A DNA stretch of 64,000 nt from Prunus persica (GCF_000346465.2 NC_034013.1:13460486-13524485); one strand, 5' to 3'. Shown: positions 34,100-47,005, numbered from the stretch's first letter. Notes: generated by a model from the letters alone, not told the origin. A program made the numbers and translations.

Positions 34100-37000
34100 A
34101 CAAGGTGGCTAATAGTTGAATGAACTTTGCCACAACTGAGGAATTGTTGCATGTAATAAGAAGATTATCAACATAAACCAAAAATTAATTTACAACAGTC
34201 CCATTTTTTAAGAGAAAGAGAGAGGCATCGAATATGACATTGACAAAACCATACGAGAGCAAAAAGGAGCTCAAAAACAAAATAGTTTGTAAACTTTAAT
34301 TTAGTCACTTTAATAGTGGTTAAAACAATGGAAAGAGAGTTGAGTGTCACTAATATTAGAAGAAGAAAAAAAAAAGTAAAACGAGGGATAATACCATCTC
34401 AATCTGTAACAAACATACATGTATTGAACCTATGGCCCAAGCTTCATCTACAAAGATCAAGCCACATAAAGAGAAGACTTGGGAAGACGCCACAGTCTTC
34501 AATCATTGTAATTGATAGGATTGTTCGGATTATACCTCAACAGATAATGTAGCATTATCTGTGCATCTTCACATAAAAATCTTTTAAAAAACTCATTTTC
34601 ATCTTCCAAAACTTGCACCCACAAGCCTGCAACATCATCATTTATTTGGTATGACCCTTCAATTTCTTTACATTTGTGTTGCCAAATACCATTCATTTGC
34701 CACACCTTTGCCTTCCAATGTAATCTGATATACATGATATTGGATATGCAACCAATTTAATTTGCCCACTTAGCTATACTTCGTTAACCTCTGCAACAAA
34801 ATCAAAATTCACACTTGTGCATCAATAGAAGAATACGGGGTAGGGCCCCAAACATCATATAAAGAAGTTCTAATGGACCATGGCTTATAAGGGAAGAAGT
34901 ACCAAAAGGAAGCTTATGGCTTTTATTACATTGACATAAAGGACAAAAAGACTCAGACAATTTGGAAGACAATGAATGGAGGAGAAATGAAGAACTTGTT
35001 GAAGAGTTTTAAGATTTGGGTGACCAAGACGCTAGTGCCACAAATTTGGGGAAACCACCACACCCACCATGGCGTGAGGTTGACGAAAAGATTGGGTAGA
35101 CCACTTGTAGACATTGTCTTTATTCGGGCCCTGAAGAAGTACCGCCCCGGTGCTTAGATCCTTGACATGAAAAAAATAAGGAAAAAGTGACAGCCAATGG
35201 TGGTGGCATGGTGGTAGCTTGGAAAGAAATGTGACCAACAGGAAGAGCAAGAGCAAACCAATGGGGAAAAGTAAGAAAAGAGACATAGGGCAGAATTAGG
35301 GGCAGTAGTAAGGGAGAAAGATGACTCATCAAATTGAACATGACGAGAAATAAAGAGTTTGATGGAGAAGAGATCAAAATTTTTGTAGGCACTTTGATTA
35401 GATGAGTAACCAAGAAAAAGATACGGGCAGGAATGAGGAAGTAACTTGTTGGAGTTGTAAGGTCGTGGCCATGGAAAACACATGCAGCCAAATGTACGAA
35501 GATGTGAGTAATTTGGTAGTTGATGAAAAAGTTTTGTATATGGGGGAACATTGTTAAGAATGGGAGTGGGCATGTAATTTATGAGATAGACCGCAGTTTG
35601 AAAAGCATAAGACCAATAAAAAAGAAGTGAGGAGGCTTGATGAAGAAGAGTGAGATCGATTCGACAACATGACGATGCCACAAATTTGGAGATACCATCA
35701 TACCTACCATGGCCTGAGGTTGACGGAGAGATTGGGTTGACCGCTCGTACACATCATTCTTATTTGGGCCTCGAAGAAGCACTACCTTGTGCTTAGATCC
35801 TTGACATGAAAGAAATAAGGAAAAAGTTCAATAGATGTGTTATTTTGTATGTTAAATTTGAAAGTAGAAATAATGTTGTGCTTTATGGGAAAAAACACAA
35901 AGAACATTAGATAGGGTAAATGATTTTAAGGAATGAGCAGGGAGAGAGGATGAACCGACATGAGTAATACTCAAACCTGAACCATTACCGATAATTATTT
36001 CATTATGGCCATCATATGTGGAGACACCGGAGAGATTAGTGACATTTGAGGTAACATGGCGAGAGGTACAGGAATCAAGCAACCAAGTAGGAGAGGCAGT
36101 GGAGCTGTCATGGGAGGTAGAGTTAAGCATTGACTGAGTTTGTGAGCAGGATTGAAGCTGGGACAATGTTTGGCCCTATGACCTTGTGTACCACACCACT
36201 GACAATAGCCACGGTAACCAATGTCGGTGGTATTGTTTTGACGACGGTCGTTGTCAGTGATGAAAGGTGAGGTGGATTCAAAGAAACCATGATAATTATT
36301 ACGAAAGCGAAAGAGCCACGATCTTAATTGGAGTTGTTGGAGAAAAAACCATGATGGGTGTTGGTTCGTTGGGAGCTTTAAGTGACATTGGCAGTGATGA
36401 CAGGTGCGGCAACAACGGTGTCGGCACGCGTGAGGGCAGTTTCATGTTCAACCAACATATCATGAAGATTTTCAAATGAAGTAGAAGAGTCATGGGAACG
36501 AACGATAGCAGCGATCTCCTTAAATTCAGAACCAACACCATTAAGACTATAAAGGAGAAGATCATCATCGAAAAGAGGGACGTTGATGATGGCAAGTTCG
36601 TTGGAGATAACCTTAACATCTTGCAAGTACTGAGAGACGAGCTTATTCTCATGACGCATTAGAGTAAGGCGTTCCTTGAGACCAAGAACACGAGCACCTG
36701 CTTTGCTAGCAAATAGATGGAGCAACTTGTCCCAAGCCTCTTTGGAAGTCTTAGCAGAGGCAATAAGAGAGATGACTTGTGGTGAAACTGATGCAAGAAT
36801 AGCATAGAGGAAAAGTTGGTCTTGATGAATCCAGAAGGAATGGGACGCAGCTTGAGTGGTTGGTAGGGATGGACCAGAACCACCAACATAGCCATAAGGT
36901 TATAGCTAAGAAGCAGCGCGCTAAACTGGGCACGCCAAGAGGGGTAATTTGTGGGTGTAGTTTGATTGAAAGTTGTGCGGCAACATTGATGGTGATTAAG

Positions 37001-37300
37001 AAGGTACGGATGGTAGAGCTGGTGTCAGTGGCGAGTGGGGTGAAAATTTCAAAAGATTCAATAGCCATGACTATGGAAAGCTGGAGAGAAAAAAAAAAAA
37101 AAGATCAGAAGATACTCATTAGGGCTGTGATACCATAAAGAGGTTAAGAATAATGGTATATTTCATAGCTACTTTACAAGTACAAGACTTATGATTATAT
37201 AGAGTTGAATACAATCCTAATACAATCAGAATTGAATGACTAAATCAATCTTGATCAAATGGAATAGGAAAGACAACTAGCACATGTCATGGTTAACTTT
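34100..37300 (-). mobile_element. decayed Ty1/copia element inserted between parts of DGK copy 1
   Basis: On the minus strand a primer-binding site TGGTATCACAGCC (37123-37135, tRNA-iMet type) follows LTR-like sequence (about 37138-37290). The gag starts at 37068 (MAIESFEIFTPLATDT) and continues as NVAAQLSIKL, LLHLFASKAGARVLGLKERL and SQYLQDVKVISNELA. A CCHC zinc knuckle CQWCGTQGHRAKHC lies at about 36160-36210. The protease-like region has WLLDSCTSRHVTS, where the catalytic DSG reads DSC. Integrase-end text follows (HLRTFGCMCFPW, SCPYLFLGYSSNQSAYK). Many stops and frameshifts, an internal duplication (35035-35160 and 35690-35782) and the absence of reverse transcriptase show it is dead. The left boundary is uncertain. 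Confidence 0.8.
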
Positions 37301-37380
37301 CATATGGAAGAGCAGATGATTGTGGAATGATTTGGGTTGTTGATGACGTGATCTCCTTTCATGTAGGAAATTCCCTGATT

Positions 37381-37566
37381 TATATACAACCATATCACCA
37401 CATGAATCTTTCTTTTTTGTGGTTTTAATATAGGATGCTTCTAATTGGAGCATGGTTGTAAATGAACCTTGTTCAACGGAAGGGAACTTCACAATGTTTT
37501 GTCCATAACGGACTAAGACCAACTGTTACGCATTGTTTTTGCATTTTACAGCTTTGATTTATAAGG
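37381..37566 (+). pseudogene. DGK pseudogene copy 1, 3'UTR piece
   Basis: This stretch repeats 42063-42240, the region after the DGK stop codon of copy 2, over about 180 bp (shared blocks CACCACATGAATCTTTCT, CCATAACGGACTAAGACCAA). It therefore belongs to copy 1, separated from its kinase piece by the copia insertion. Confidence 0.75.
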
Positions 37567-37849
37567 ATGTTTGGATTGAGGAAATTATATAGTACAAGGC
37601 TTGCAATTGGGTATGAAATTACATGCTCGCCTCGGTTTTGATGGCAGACTAGAATAGAATACCATGCATGCTTAATTATGCTATACATAGTTGATCAAAC
37701 TATAGGTAAGTTGGGGAAATGCAACTCAAGCCTTGTGTGTAGATGGGTGAATTGAAGCATGAACAGTTTTTTTAAGTTGGTGAGTCACAGCTCGGAGCTC
37801 ATACGAGTCATATAAGGTGCTACAGTTGTGCCCGAGGCTCAGCCTCCAT

Positions 37850-38065
37850 AGAAGGAAATATATATATTTAAATAATATAATCATGCGGCTATACGCTTTA
37901 AATATTAAAATATTTAAGAAGTATAACTGGGCGACTATATTATGTAAATATATTTTAAAGAGTATAACAGGCGGCTATACTTTTTAAATTTATTTTAATA
38001 TTTAAAGAGTATAGCCGCGCGGCTATACGATTTAAATTTATATAGCGGCTATACGTTTTAAATTT
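37850..38065. repeat. palindromic GGCTATAC / GTATAGCC repeat cluster
   Basis: Several copies of GGCTATAC-type text and its inverse are spaced by TTTAAATTTATTTTAATATTT-like DNA. They form nested short hairpins. The same family recurs at 42240-42380 and as a trace at 33333-33365, each time at a border of a DGK pseudogene copy. Confidence 0.6.
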
Positions 38066-38081
38066 ATGTTCTCGAATACAA

Positions 38082-41000
38082 ATTAGCGCTCAAGAAACCC
38101 AAAAATCAATCTTAGGATTTGGTTTTGCTTCGATTCCTACACTCTGAACTTTCCCTCTCTGTGTGGATCAAGCTAAGGCTAGGGTTTTCTCTGATCGGCG
38201 CGATCCATCTCCATCTCCACGGAACGTCACTGTAAGTTCCCTTGTTTTTTTTTTTTTCAAAAACTTTCAATTTTCATTTTCTGAAATCTTCACGGTTCAA
38301 TGTATTTATTGATTATTATTTCATAATCGAGACACACTCATAGATATGTATTCGTTGCTACATATTACACTATTCCGTTTGGTTTCCGAGAAATCGGAAT
38401 AGAAAGTGAAGTATGAAGCGGGTTTTGTGTGTTGCTTTGGTCTCTAAAGATGGAGCATGGAGGTGTTTTGTTTTTCCACAGGACAGGACTGTCATTTAAA
38501 TTAAAATATCACTAAATTATGATACAACTGTGGTGGACTTTGTATTTCCTTCGTGTTTACATGTGTTTTGTATCTGGCTGTTACCTCTGAATTTTGATAT
38601 GAAGCCAATCATGGTAGCAGGTGCTTTGTATTTGGAAGGAATGATGTTGTTTTACTTGTGAAACTTTTTCAGTTTTTTATAGGTTGTTGAAGCGGTTACA
38701 GTAAGTAGCACCTATCAAAAGCATTGTTCGACTCTCTCTGTTGCACTTGCACATGATGAATTAATTAGGATAATGAGTTCGGTTGTCAAATGAGTTTATG
38801 GCTTTTGATAATGTTATTGAATGATGAAACCATATTGGAATTGGAGGATATATGAGTTTGAGCCTAATTATACTGGGATTGGGCAGTTTGATGCTTATGT
38901 GAATGTAGATCAAACAAGTAGTCATTGAGGATGGATGATGATGGTGACTGTAAACACGAATTTCCTGCGATAAACGAGACAAGAACACGTGTACAAAATA
39001 ATTTTGTATTAATGAAATTTAGGGTTACAATCTCTGTATTGAATCCTCTGATTCGATCTCCAAAGTGTTTAAAGAAAATTTGTGTTTGATACAAGGGTCG
39101 TAGAGACTTGATCTTGATCAAACGGGTAGCACGAAGCTTGTTTGGTGTTTGGGATTTTTCTTTGGTGAAGGAACCGGCACGTATTTGTTGTGCTTGGTGG
39201 CTCTTCCAAAGTAGGGCGAAGAATGCAGAGAGTTTTCTGTTTCTTCTGAGTGCTAGGTTTTTTTTTCTCCGACCCCTTCTTTCGTCTTGAAGCCTCCTAT
39301 TTATAGGCTTTTGTCGGATGCTTGACCTAAATAACTTTCCCTATTTAAAACCTTGATTTGTGGGATTCTGATTTGATTTAAATCAATTCCCATAATCTGG
39401 CGATTTAACCAGATTATCTTCAATTGATTGACCTGATTAATATTTGATTTAAATCAAAGTCAATCACAGAAGATTCTTTCCTTTAATTTTGTCTTCATCT
39501 TGAACCGTTCGATGCACTCCGTCGGATGTCGCCATGTGTCATTTTTGACAACTAATCCGATTTTGATGAGTCACATGCCACATGGGCGAATTACGGGGCC
39601 CACGATTTAATCCACCGAACCCTAATTATTTTCTTGTCAATGAAATTTATTGCACCAAAATTTCTTTGTCTACAGTGACATTGATATTTTTTTTTTCCAA
39701 TTGGAACAAGAAGAATCCAACTTATCGCCTTTTTATTTTCTCTTGCCTTATCGCTGCTCTAGTTGGAATTTTGACTATAGCCCACTCCGCTTTCTAAAGG
39801 AGGAGAAATATCAATCTAAGTTGGATGAAGGCAATAGCCAGGTCAAAGAAAAATCCAAAGGCACGTCAAAAAGTTCCTATAGCTCCTCATACTTGGGTTT
39901 AAGAATCGGTATCTCGTGGAAAGAACTTGAATTGCTGTGTATGCTTAAAGTCCATGAGCCCTTCTCAAACTCTTGGGCCTATGACAGCTTTAGACAGTTT
40001 TAGTCACCGTTGCAGTATTTGTGGTGCAGCGGCTCACCTAAGCTGCTCTTCTGCGCACAAGGATTGCAAGTGTGTATGCATGATGGGGTATGAGCATGTG
40101 ATGCACCAATGGGCTGTCCGTTGGTATGAGGTAACAGATCAACCTGAAACTTCTTTCTGCAGCTATTGTGAAGAGCCATGTAGTGGGTCTTTTCTTGGTG
40201 GATCCCCAATATGGTGCTGCTTGTGGTGTCAAAGATTGGTACATGTGGATTGCCACAGTAGCAGGTCCAATGAAACAGGTGATATTTGTGATTTAGGTCC
40301 ATTCAGAAGGTTGATTCTATCCCCATCCCCTCTTTATGTAAAGGAACTGAGCCAGACTTCCGCTGGTGAATTTTTGAGCTCCATTACTCAGGGGGCCAAT
40401 GAGATAGCATCTTCAGTATGTGCAACTATGAGGAGTCAGAGCAAGAAGTCCAAGCATGGAAATGAAACCTCTGTTGACACGGGAAATAGTGGTAGTACCG
40501 GGGATATGTCCACAGAAAGCACAGCTGATACTCATCAAGCTGTTAATGGTTCTCATGAAATTGAGGAAAACAGTAATGGTACTTTGAATGTGGATTTGCA
40601 GCACCAAGATGGTGATGTAGATAGGAAATTGGATTCTAAGCCTAGTTTCAAAATGAGCTCGTCAAGCAATAAATAAGAAGGTTGAGTTTCAGGTTTTAGG
40701 GATGAAACAATAATACGAGTTGATTGATTTGTCACCAGATTGAATATTTTTCTCAGGTTTTAGGAATTTACTGAGGCGACGATTGAATATTCTTCTCAAT
40801 CCTGTTCAGGTTTGATTTCTCTACCATCTTGATTAGTTGGAAAAATATATTTGCCTACATTTGTTTAGCCAAGTGAGGTGTTTAAGTAAGGTTTAAGGTT
40901 TAAATTTCTGTGGTGTAAACAAGATTTCCCTTCTTTTCTTTTCAAATGAGCCAAGTAAGGTTATTACTAAGGCTTAAGGTTTAAATCTCCGTGGGTTTGA

Positions 41001-42240
41001 AAAACTAAGATTTGCTAGTTTAGTTCCTTAGCGAATCAGGAAGTCCTAACAGTAAATTCTAATTGCTGATGATTATCAACATCACGTGCTGGGCTTTCTC
41101 CTCGGTTGATTTCTATGGAGTTTGGTGAACCTATTCCTCTATTATTATTTCTGATATATCATATATTGTTGCTTAATTGTTGCATGTGCTTGTGTTTCAT
41201 GTAGGTTTTTGAGCTGAGCTCAACACAAGGACCGGGGGTGGGTCTTTATTTATTCAGAAAGGTGCTGCACTTCAGAATTCTTGTTTGTGGGGGAGATGGT
41301 ACTGTTGCTTGGGTTCTGAATGCCATAGAAAAGCAAAAACTTTGTCTCCTCCTACAGTTTCTGTTCTACCTGCCGGAACGGGGAACGATCTGGCTAGAGT
41401 TTTGTAATGGGGAGGTGGTTTGGGCTCAGTGGAGACACAAGGAGGCCTTTGCACAATTTTGCACCACATAGAGCGTGCTGCAGTAACCATTCTTGATCGT
41501 TGGAAGGTAGCAATTGTAAATCAACAGAGGGGAAGCAGCTCCAATCGCCAAAGTTTATGAACTATCTCGGTAAGTAATCATATTACCTTGTGATCATCTA
41601 GTTTATAAATGGGATACACACAGAGTAGTTAGCTGGAGTGCCAGATTTTGGTTGGATTTTTCTGGTTATCAGGTTCTTAGTATGTCTATAGTTATTGACT
41701 TGAGTTATGGCTCAACAAACTTCTCAAATCAGCCCACATTAGTTTTGTACCCCTAGTATTACTCGGTTTTATTGTGTCAGTTATCAATTGGTTTGTTGTT
41801 TATTATGAAAAATACTGTCAAATGGGTCAGTTATCAATGGGCTGCTGAGAAGCCACTTGGTCATGCAGCTGCCATTATCACTGATGTTCTTGAGAATGCT
41901 GAGACCAACCATGTAATAAGTGCTGTGCAGAAGCAAGCTCTTGTTCAAGAAATGGCACTGAGGCTGACTTAAAAGTTTCCTCTTGCTGCTTGCTGCTTAG
42001 ATTAGTAATCAAAGTTTTGATTGCATCTTCCTTTTCTTTCTTTCAGAAATATTGACATGTTGTATACCACCATATCACCACATGAATCTTTCTATTTTGT
42101 GGTTTTAATGGGATGCTTCTAGTTGGAGCATGTTGTAAATGAACCTTGTTCAACATCAATGGAAAGGGAACTTCACAGTTTTGTCCATAACGGACTAAGA
42201 CCAACTGCTATGCATTGCATTTTACAGCTTTGATTTATAA
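38082..42240 (+). pseudogene. DGK1: diacylglycerol kinase 1-like pseudogene, copy 2
   Basis: Functional DGK1 phosphorylates diacylglycerol to phosphatidic acid at membranes. This copy keeps a likely 5'UTR exon and donor (about 38082-38232) and an N-terminal membrane anchor (CLIAALVGILTIAHSAF, near 39750) that runs into a stop and frameshift. Two C1-type zinc modules follow in an open stretch 39927-40676 (HRCSICGAAAHLSC; FCSYCEEPC...WCCLWCQRLVHVDC). It stops after KMSSSSNK. Damaged text of the next exon reads LLRRRLNILLNPVQ (about 40770-40810). The catalytic GGDGT exon is at 41206-41570 ([20 protein letters not shown]) with a frameshift and a stop near the GTGNDL loop. The accessory catalytic exons are missing, but the C-terminus survives (EKPLGHAAAIITDVLENAET, to 41972). 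The gene is broken and cannot make a full enzyme. Confidence 0.88.
38965..39645 (-). mobile_element. LTR-like insertion in the first intron of DGK copy 2
   Basis: About 650 bp unlike typical intron sequence. On the minus strand it carries GCCTATAAATAGGAGGC, a TATA-type LTR promoter signature. It is bracketed by TG/CA-type ends (for example TGTCAAAAATGACACATGG at 39549 and CGTTTATCGCA at 38968). I found no convincing target duplication, so ends and class are tentative. Confidence 0.4.
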
Positions 42241-42380
42241 CGAGTGTAGCTGGACGGTTATACTTATATGAGTATAGCCGTTCGACTATACGTTGGGAAT
42301 ACTTTTAAAATTTACTTTAATATTTAAAGATATAGCCGCCGGCTACACTTGTTAAATATATTTTAATATTTAAAGAAAGT
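42240..42380. repeat. palindromic GGCTATAC-type repeats, second cluster
   Basis: Blocks GAGTATAGCCGTTCGACTAT and GATATAGCCGCCGGCTACAC with the TTTAATATTTAAAG spacer resemble the cluster at 37850-38065. It starts where the DGK 3'UTR homology ends. Confidence 0.55.
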
Positions 42381-42823
42381 CGAAAAGTCAATAAAAGTCT
42401 ATGCAAAGAAAGTGATGTTCGTCACTTGAGGCCCAAGTCATCTACAAGATTAGAGATGAAAATAATTGGCCCCTGCGTGGAGATTGCCCACTTAAAATTC
42501 GGCTCAACTTAATTCTCAATTTAAATAAAGATTCCCATTGACAAATGAAATCCGGATTAACAAATAATTTGGTGTCATAAATCAACTGACTTGTCCGTTA
42601 AAAATTCTAAATTTTAATTAGCATAAAGTGGCCCAAAACTCTGAAAAATGAAAAAACAAGAGTCGTTCCATCGGCATTGCTAGCAATCAAACTTCTTGTT
42701 CTTTCCATTCTAACGGAGAAGAAATTCCATTTAGGAAACGCTTTGCCCTTTCTATAACTAAATTAAATATAGATATTTAGTTATATACTCATTCTTAGCA
42801 CTAATAATATAGATAAACCCTAC

Positions 42824-43362
42824 TAGGGGTGGGCGCGGTCCGGTTCGGTCCGGTTCTCACCTCAAACCGAAACCGAAACCGGTATTATTTAACCGGTCCG
42901 GTTCGGTCCGGTTTAGGCAAAAAAAATTTCGAAAACCGGCCGGTTCGGTTCTAACCGGTTCCGGTCAGAAAGGTTTTGAACCGGATTATTAATTTATTAT
43001 TTTTTTAATTTTTTTTTTTAAAAAAATTATAATAAATAACTTATTTTTTTAGCTTAAAAATGAACAAATAATCCAATTCATACATTTAGAAATTTTTTGA
43101 AGTTGAACTTGGAAAATTAGTGATTATAAAAGTTAAAAAATGGCATTAGATTTTAAAATTTTGTAAAAATATAAATATAAAATATATGACCAGTCTGGTT
43201 CGGTCCGGTCCGGTGCGGAGAGATGTAAAACCAGAACCGGAACCGGTTCGGTCCGGTTCCGGTCCGGTTTGTTGACTTTTTTGGTCAACCGGTTTTTTTT
43301 CCGGTTTTTTTTCACCGGTTCGGTTCGATGTTCCGGTTTTCCGGTCCCGATGCCCACCCCTA
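42824..43362. mobile_element. hAT-type MITE, 539 bp, TSD AACCCTAC
   Basis: Terminal inverted repeats TAGGGGTGGGC / GCCCACCCCTA enclose arrays of CGGTTCGGTCCGGTT and inverse ACCGAACCGG text. Perfect 8-bp duplications AACCCTAC lie at 42816-42823 and 43363-43370. Eight-base duplications and a GGGGTG-type end are hAT hallmarks. There is no transposase. It sits inside an older dispersed repeat (see 52440-52790). Confidence 0.88.
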
Positions 43363-43370
43363 AACCCTAC

Positions 43371-43680
43371 ACTATTTAATTTCTATAAACAAACTCAAAA
43401 ATGACAGCTGACTCGATTGAATTTAATTTTGATTATTAAATTACTTTGATGCCCTATTGAGTGTTTTGGATTTTTTATTATTATGAGGTTTTGGGGTTGG
43501 GTTTGTTTTAAGAAATCAATGACAGTTTTGTAATTTAAAAAAAGTTAAAAGCCTTTTTGTTATGTTGTAAATGAGCTTTGGGTGTGTTTCTAAAGTTCAT
43601 TTCATATATGGTTTTTTTTTTTTAATAATTCGGGCTCTTATATTAGATATAATAGTGAATCTCCTAATTAAATATTATAA
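43371..43680. repeat. dispersed repeat, inverted partner of 52450-52760
   Basis: About 300 bp that matches 52450-52760 in inverted orientation with moderate divergence. The shared core includes GGCAATTTTGTAATTTA-like text and the block CCCTATTGAGTGTTTTGG versus its inverse. I cannot classify it. Confidence 0.6.
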
Positions 43681-46600
43681 TTTGGAGTCATATGCGATTG
43701 AATTGAAAACTCTACAAATCCATTTTTGAATCAGAAATAATTTTTAACAAAATTCAATGGTTTCCAATGTATGGCTACGTTAATGAGTTACCTCTAATTG
43801 CTAATTGATTGCTCCATTTTCGAGTAACTTGAACATTGGCTTACTTGTATTTGTATAGGTACGTATATAGTTGTGTGTGATGGTCATATTTAAGTATTTT
43901 TCATGGCCATAGATAACTGAATTCTGAGTGGGGATTAATCCCACTCTTCGAGTGTGAGAACACCTCATGGTATTTACCATTAAAAAAAAGAGCTCAAATT
44001 AACAAAGTATTTGAAAAAGGCAAAAAAAACAAAAACAAAAAAAAAACAAAACAAAAAAACAAAAGAAGTTAGAGGAGCTTCCTAATAAAAGATAAATGTT
44101 GGAAAACGTCATGAAGAATCAAATTATGTTTTAATATTCATTTGAAGCCTCCATTCCACCACCTACATATTCAAATTATAAGGAAATCGTCCCTAAAGTT
44201 TGGGGTATGAGCTACACGGTCTTCAATTACACACGAAAAATATTGTTTTATCAAACATGGCATCGCATGTTACGTTCAACTGTTAATCTGGACCGTATCG
44301 ATTAAACGTATTTTAGTTTGCAGATTATCAGTTTGACAAATTAATTATTACTAGCTAGCTAACATGAAGATGCTTTCACAAGTTAAGGAAACCTTCGAAT
44401 TAAAGTGAACCAAATTGTAATTCATTTATTTCTTATAATTCTTATTCTTAATTTTTCAGCTTCGCCATTTGCAGAAGTACATGACCTTTCATTTCATAGA
44501 TTATTGTTTTTCCACAAGGTGATTCTCTAAATTACTCTAGTATGCAGACAAGGAAATCGAACTCAAATGTGAAGGGACGGAAAAACTATCTTAACTAACT
44601 AACTTAAACCACATATATTATATTACAATTGATAAACAATAACCATGGACGAATATATTCAAGATTGCAGAAACCCAATGTCAACGACTGCATGCATGCT
44701 TCAAGGTTCCTGCATTATTCTAAATATATGTATGAGTATTTCCAGAAGGACATGCCTTCCGGTAAAATTAATGAATATTAAAGTAACCGAAATCCCATAA
44801 ACAAGTTTTGTTTTGTTGGCCCGGTCAAGGACTATTAGCTTGATAAAGTGGTTGTTGGAGCCTGGTGTCGCAACTTGCAAGCTTAAGAGGTGGTCCCCTC
44901 CAATCATCTTGTGAGTCGTGACAATAAACGAAGAGTGTTGCTAAACAAATTCTAAAATTAACTGAGTACATCCTATGATTTAAGTAACACTATATTTAAC
45001 TACCAAAAATACTCCTGGTACACCCTAATAAACTATATCACACAACACGCTAATACCAATCCTAAACCAAATTTCTCTTTTAACATGAATTCATGCCCTC
45101 TTTTCAAATGTTGGGTTTGCATCAAAATCTTTAATTTTCTAAGCTGGTGTGAAAGTAGATTTGCTAGCTCCTTCAATTCAAAGCTTGATTCTTGTAAATT
45201 CTTGTGATATTCTTTATTTATTTCTTATTTTTGGATTGAACTTATTGCCCTCCAAATATATTCTACATTCTATCATCTTCTGAAAGTTTTATGGGTTCCT
45301 TTTCTTTTTTCTAGGTAAAATGAAAGTGCTCCACACTTCTTCTATAGAGCAAGAAGCCATTCATTAATTGTTTGTAAAACTTCGTGGTCATAACTCCAAA
45401 AGAATATTTGTCCTTATAGATTGAGTAGGGTGTACTTATTAAAATTATATTTGTTTCACAATTCAATATATCATTTTTGGTCATTTTATATTAGGGTAAA
45501 TTAGTAATTCAATAAATAATTTGGTTGTAGGGTGTACTCAGTTAATTTTGGGTCATTGGATACAGACTTGACCCTTGAAAATTAAGATAGCTATCTTAGA
45601 GATATGATTCAATAATAAAATATTATTTATTAACGGGATCTAGCTCAATGAAAAATGATCTTAATTTGCATATTAGTGATCTCATATTCGAACCTTCATA
45701 ATTTTGACAAAAATAAAAATAAAAATCATAAAATGTTATTTACAGCCTAGGTCAAAAACTCTATAAATTGAAGCCTCCGCCAAGCAAACACAAACAAGAT
45801 ACAATGTTCTCAATCAAAAGCATTAAACTGTAGCACCTCTACAAGTTCTAAGTTTTTTTCTTCAGTTTATTATTCATCTTTTAGTCTTGTAAGTTTTTTT
45901 CTGCGTACTTACAATCTTTATTTTGTTTTCTAACTCATTTTAAGTCTTGTAATAGAAAGCATCATATTCAATAGTTTGCAATTTTGAAATTCACGAAAAA
46001 TTTGCGTCAATTCATGGACTTCTCTAAGGCCGACCAATTTCGTAGCAACCGCCCCATGCATACATTGATACTGGTCAAGACAAGTCACTTTCAGGAGGGT
46101 AAAAATATCAAACCTGATTAATGATTCCAAGAAGAAATAGTATGAGTGGAACAAATGAAAAGATGGACAAAAGAAGCAAACTTTCAATTATCAACTCGTG
46201 TAAGCTATCTAGGGCAAGTAGGAGGTAGACACGAAGACCCAAGGAAGTTATTTAGGGCAAGTTGCTGATACAGTAAGAGAATCATGTCGTAGAAATTCCC
46301 TGTCTACTCATAGAAATGACGTTACAGCACGAATGTTTCGGCCAAACATGTTCAAATTAAATTCAGCAAGAACCTTCCAGTGGGCAGAAAGAGGGGTGTA
46401 TGTTTAGTTTATCAAGTTAACGTATCAATTCTGACTGACACATTCACATTTACCCACATCACCATCAAGAAATGTCAAAAATCAAAATGACAAGACGTAT
46501 GTGTCGTAATAAAGGCTATTTATGCCCTTTAGGAGTGCGTAGAGAGACTTAGAATAACATATTATGTAATGTAAACTTAAGATCGCTACGTAAAAATGAC

Positions 46601-46690
46601 GTAATTAAATACGTTTTTTCTTTTTCTTTTTTTGGTGATCAAGATGTAATTAAATACGTAAACAATTTATATTGAGTAATTATATAGTGG
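43681..46690. other. 3 kb intergenic AT-rich desert
   Basis: No supportable gene. It includes an A-rich low-complexity tract at about 44010-44060. Short frames at 44701-44907 and 45930-46187 on the minus strand have no recognisable domain. Confidence 0.5.
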
Positions 46691-46696
46691 GGTGTG

Positions 46697-47005
46697 TATG
46701 ACCATTGAGTTTAAGTAATATTTTGATACCATGAGTAGAGAGACTATCATAACATTATATTATTATTACTAGCTCCTTGCATGTGCCAATTAGTTTTATT
46801 TTTTATCTTTTATTTTATTTTTAGAAATAAGAAAAGATAATATGGATAGTTATGTTCCATAAAAGTATGACATATTATTTTATTTTTTTATTTTTTTATT
46901 TTTTTAATATAAAAAAATATGAATTTACTATATTATCCTCATTTAATTAATAATTTTAATTCTTATTGTTTGAATTTGATTTTCTAGTATTCTTATTTGA
47001 ATTCA
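46697..47005 (-). mobile_element. truncated Helitron-like element plus flank (duplicate of 47224-47520)
   Basis: It repeats the left flank, the 3' end (CTAG at 46769-46772) and most of the body of the element at 47299. The hairpin and the 5' terminus are incomplete. Because the non-Helitron flank (TTTTGATACCATGAGTAGAG) is also shared, this is a local segmental duplication, not a second insertion. Confidence 0.6.

Noticed and set aside
39927..40676. 249-codon open frame as a stand-alone zinc-finger protein gene
   Set aside because: It is the C1-domain exon of a DGK1-like gene whose flanking exons are frameshifted or missing; no credible start and no catalytic part in frame.
43133..43357. 74-codon minus-strand frame with repeated RTEP text
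   Set aside because: It is a translation of the CCGGTT arrays in the hAT MITE, not a protein.
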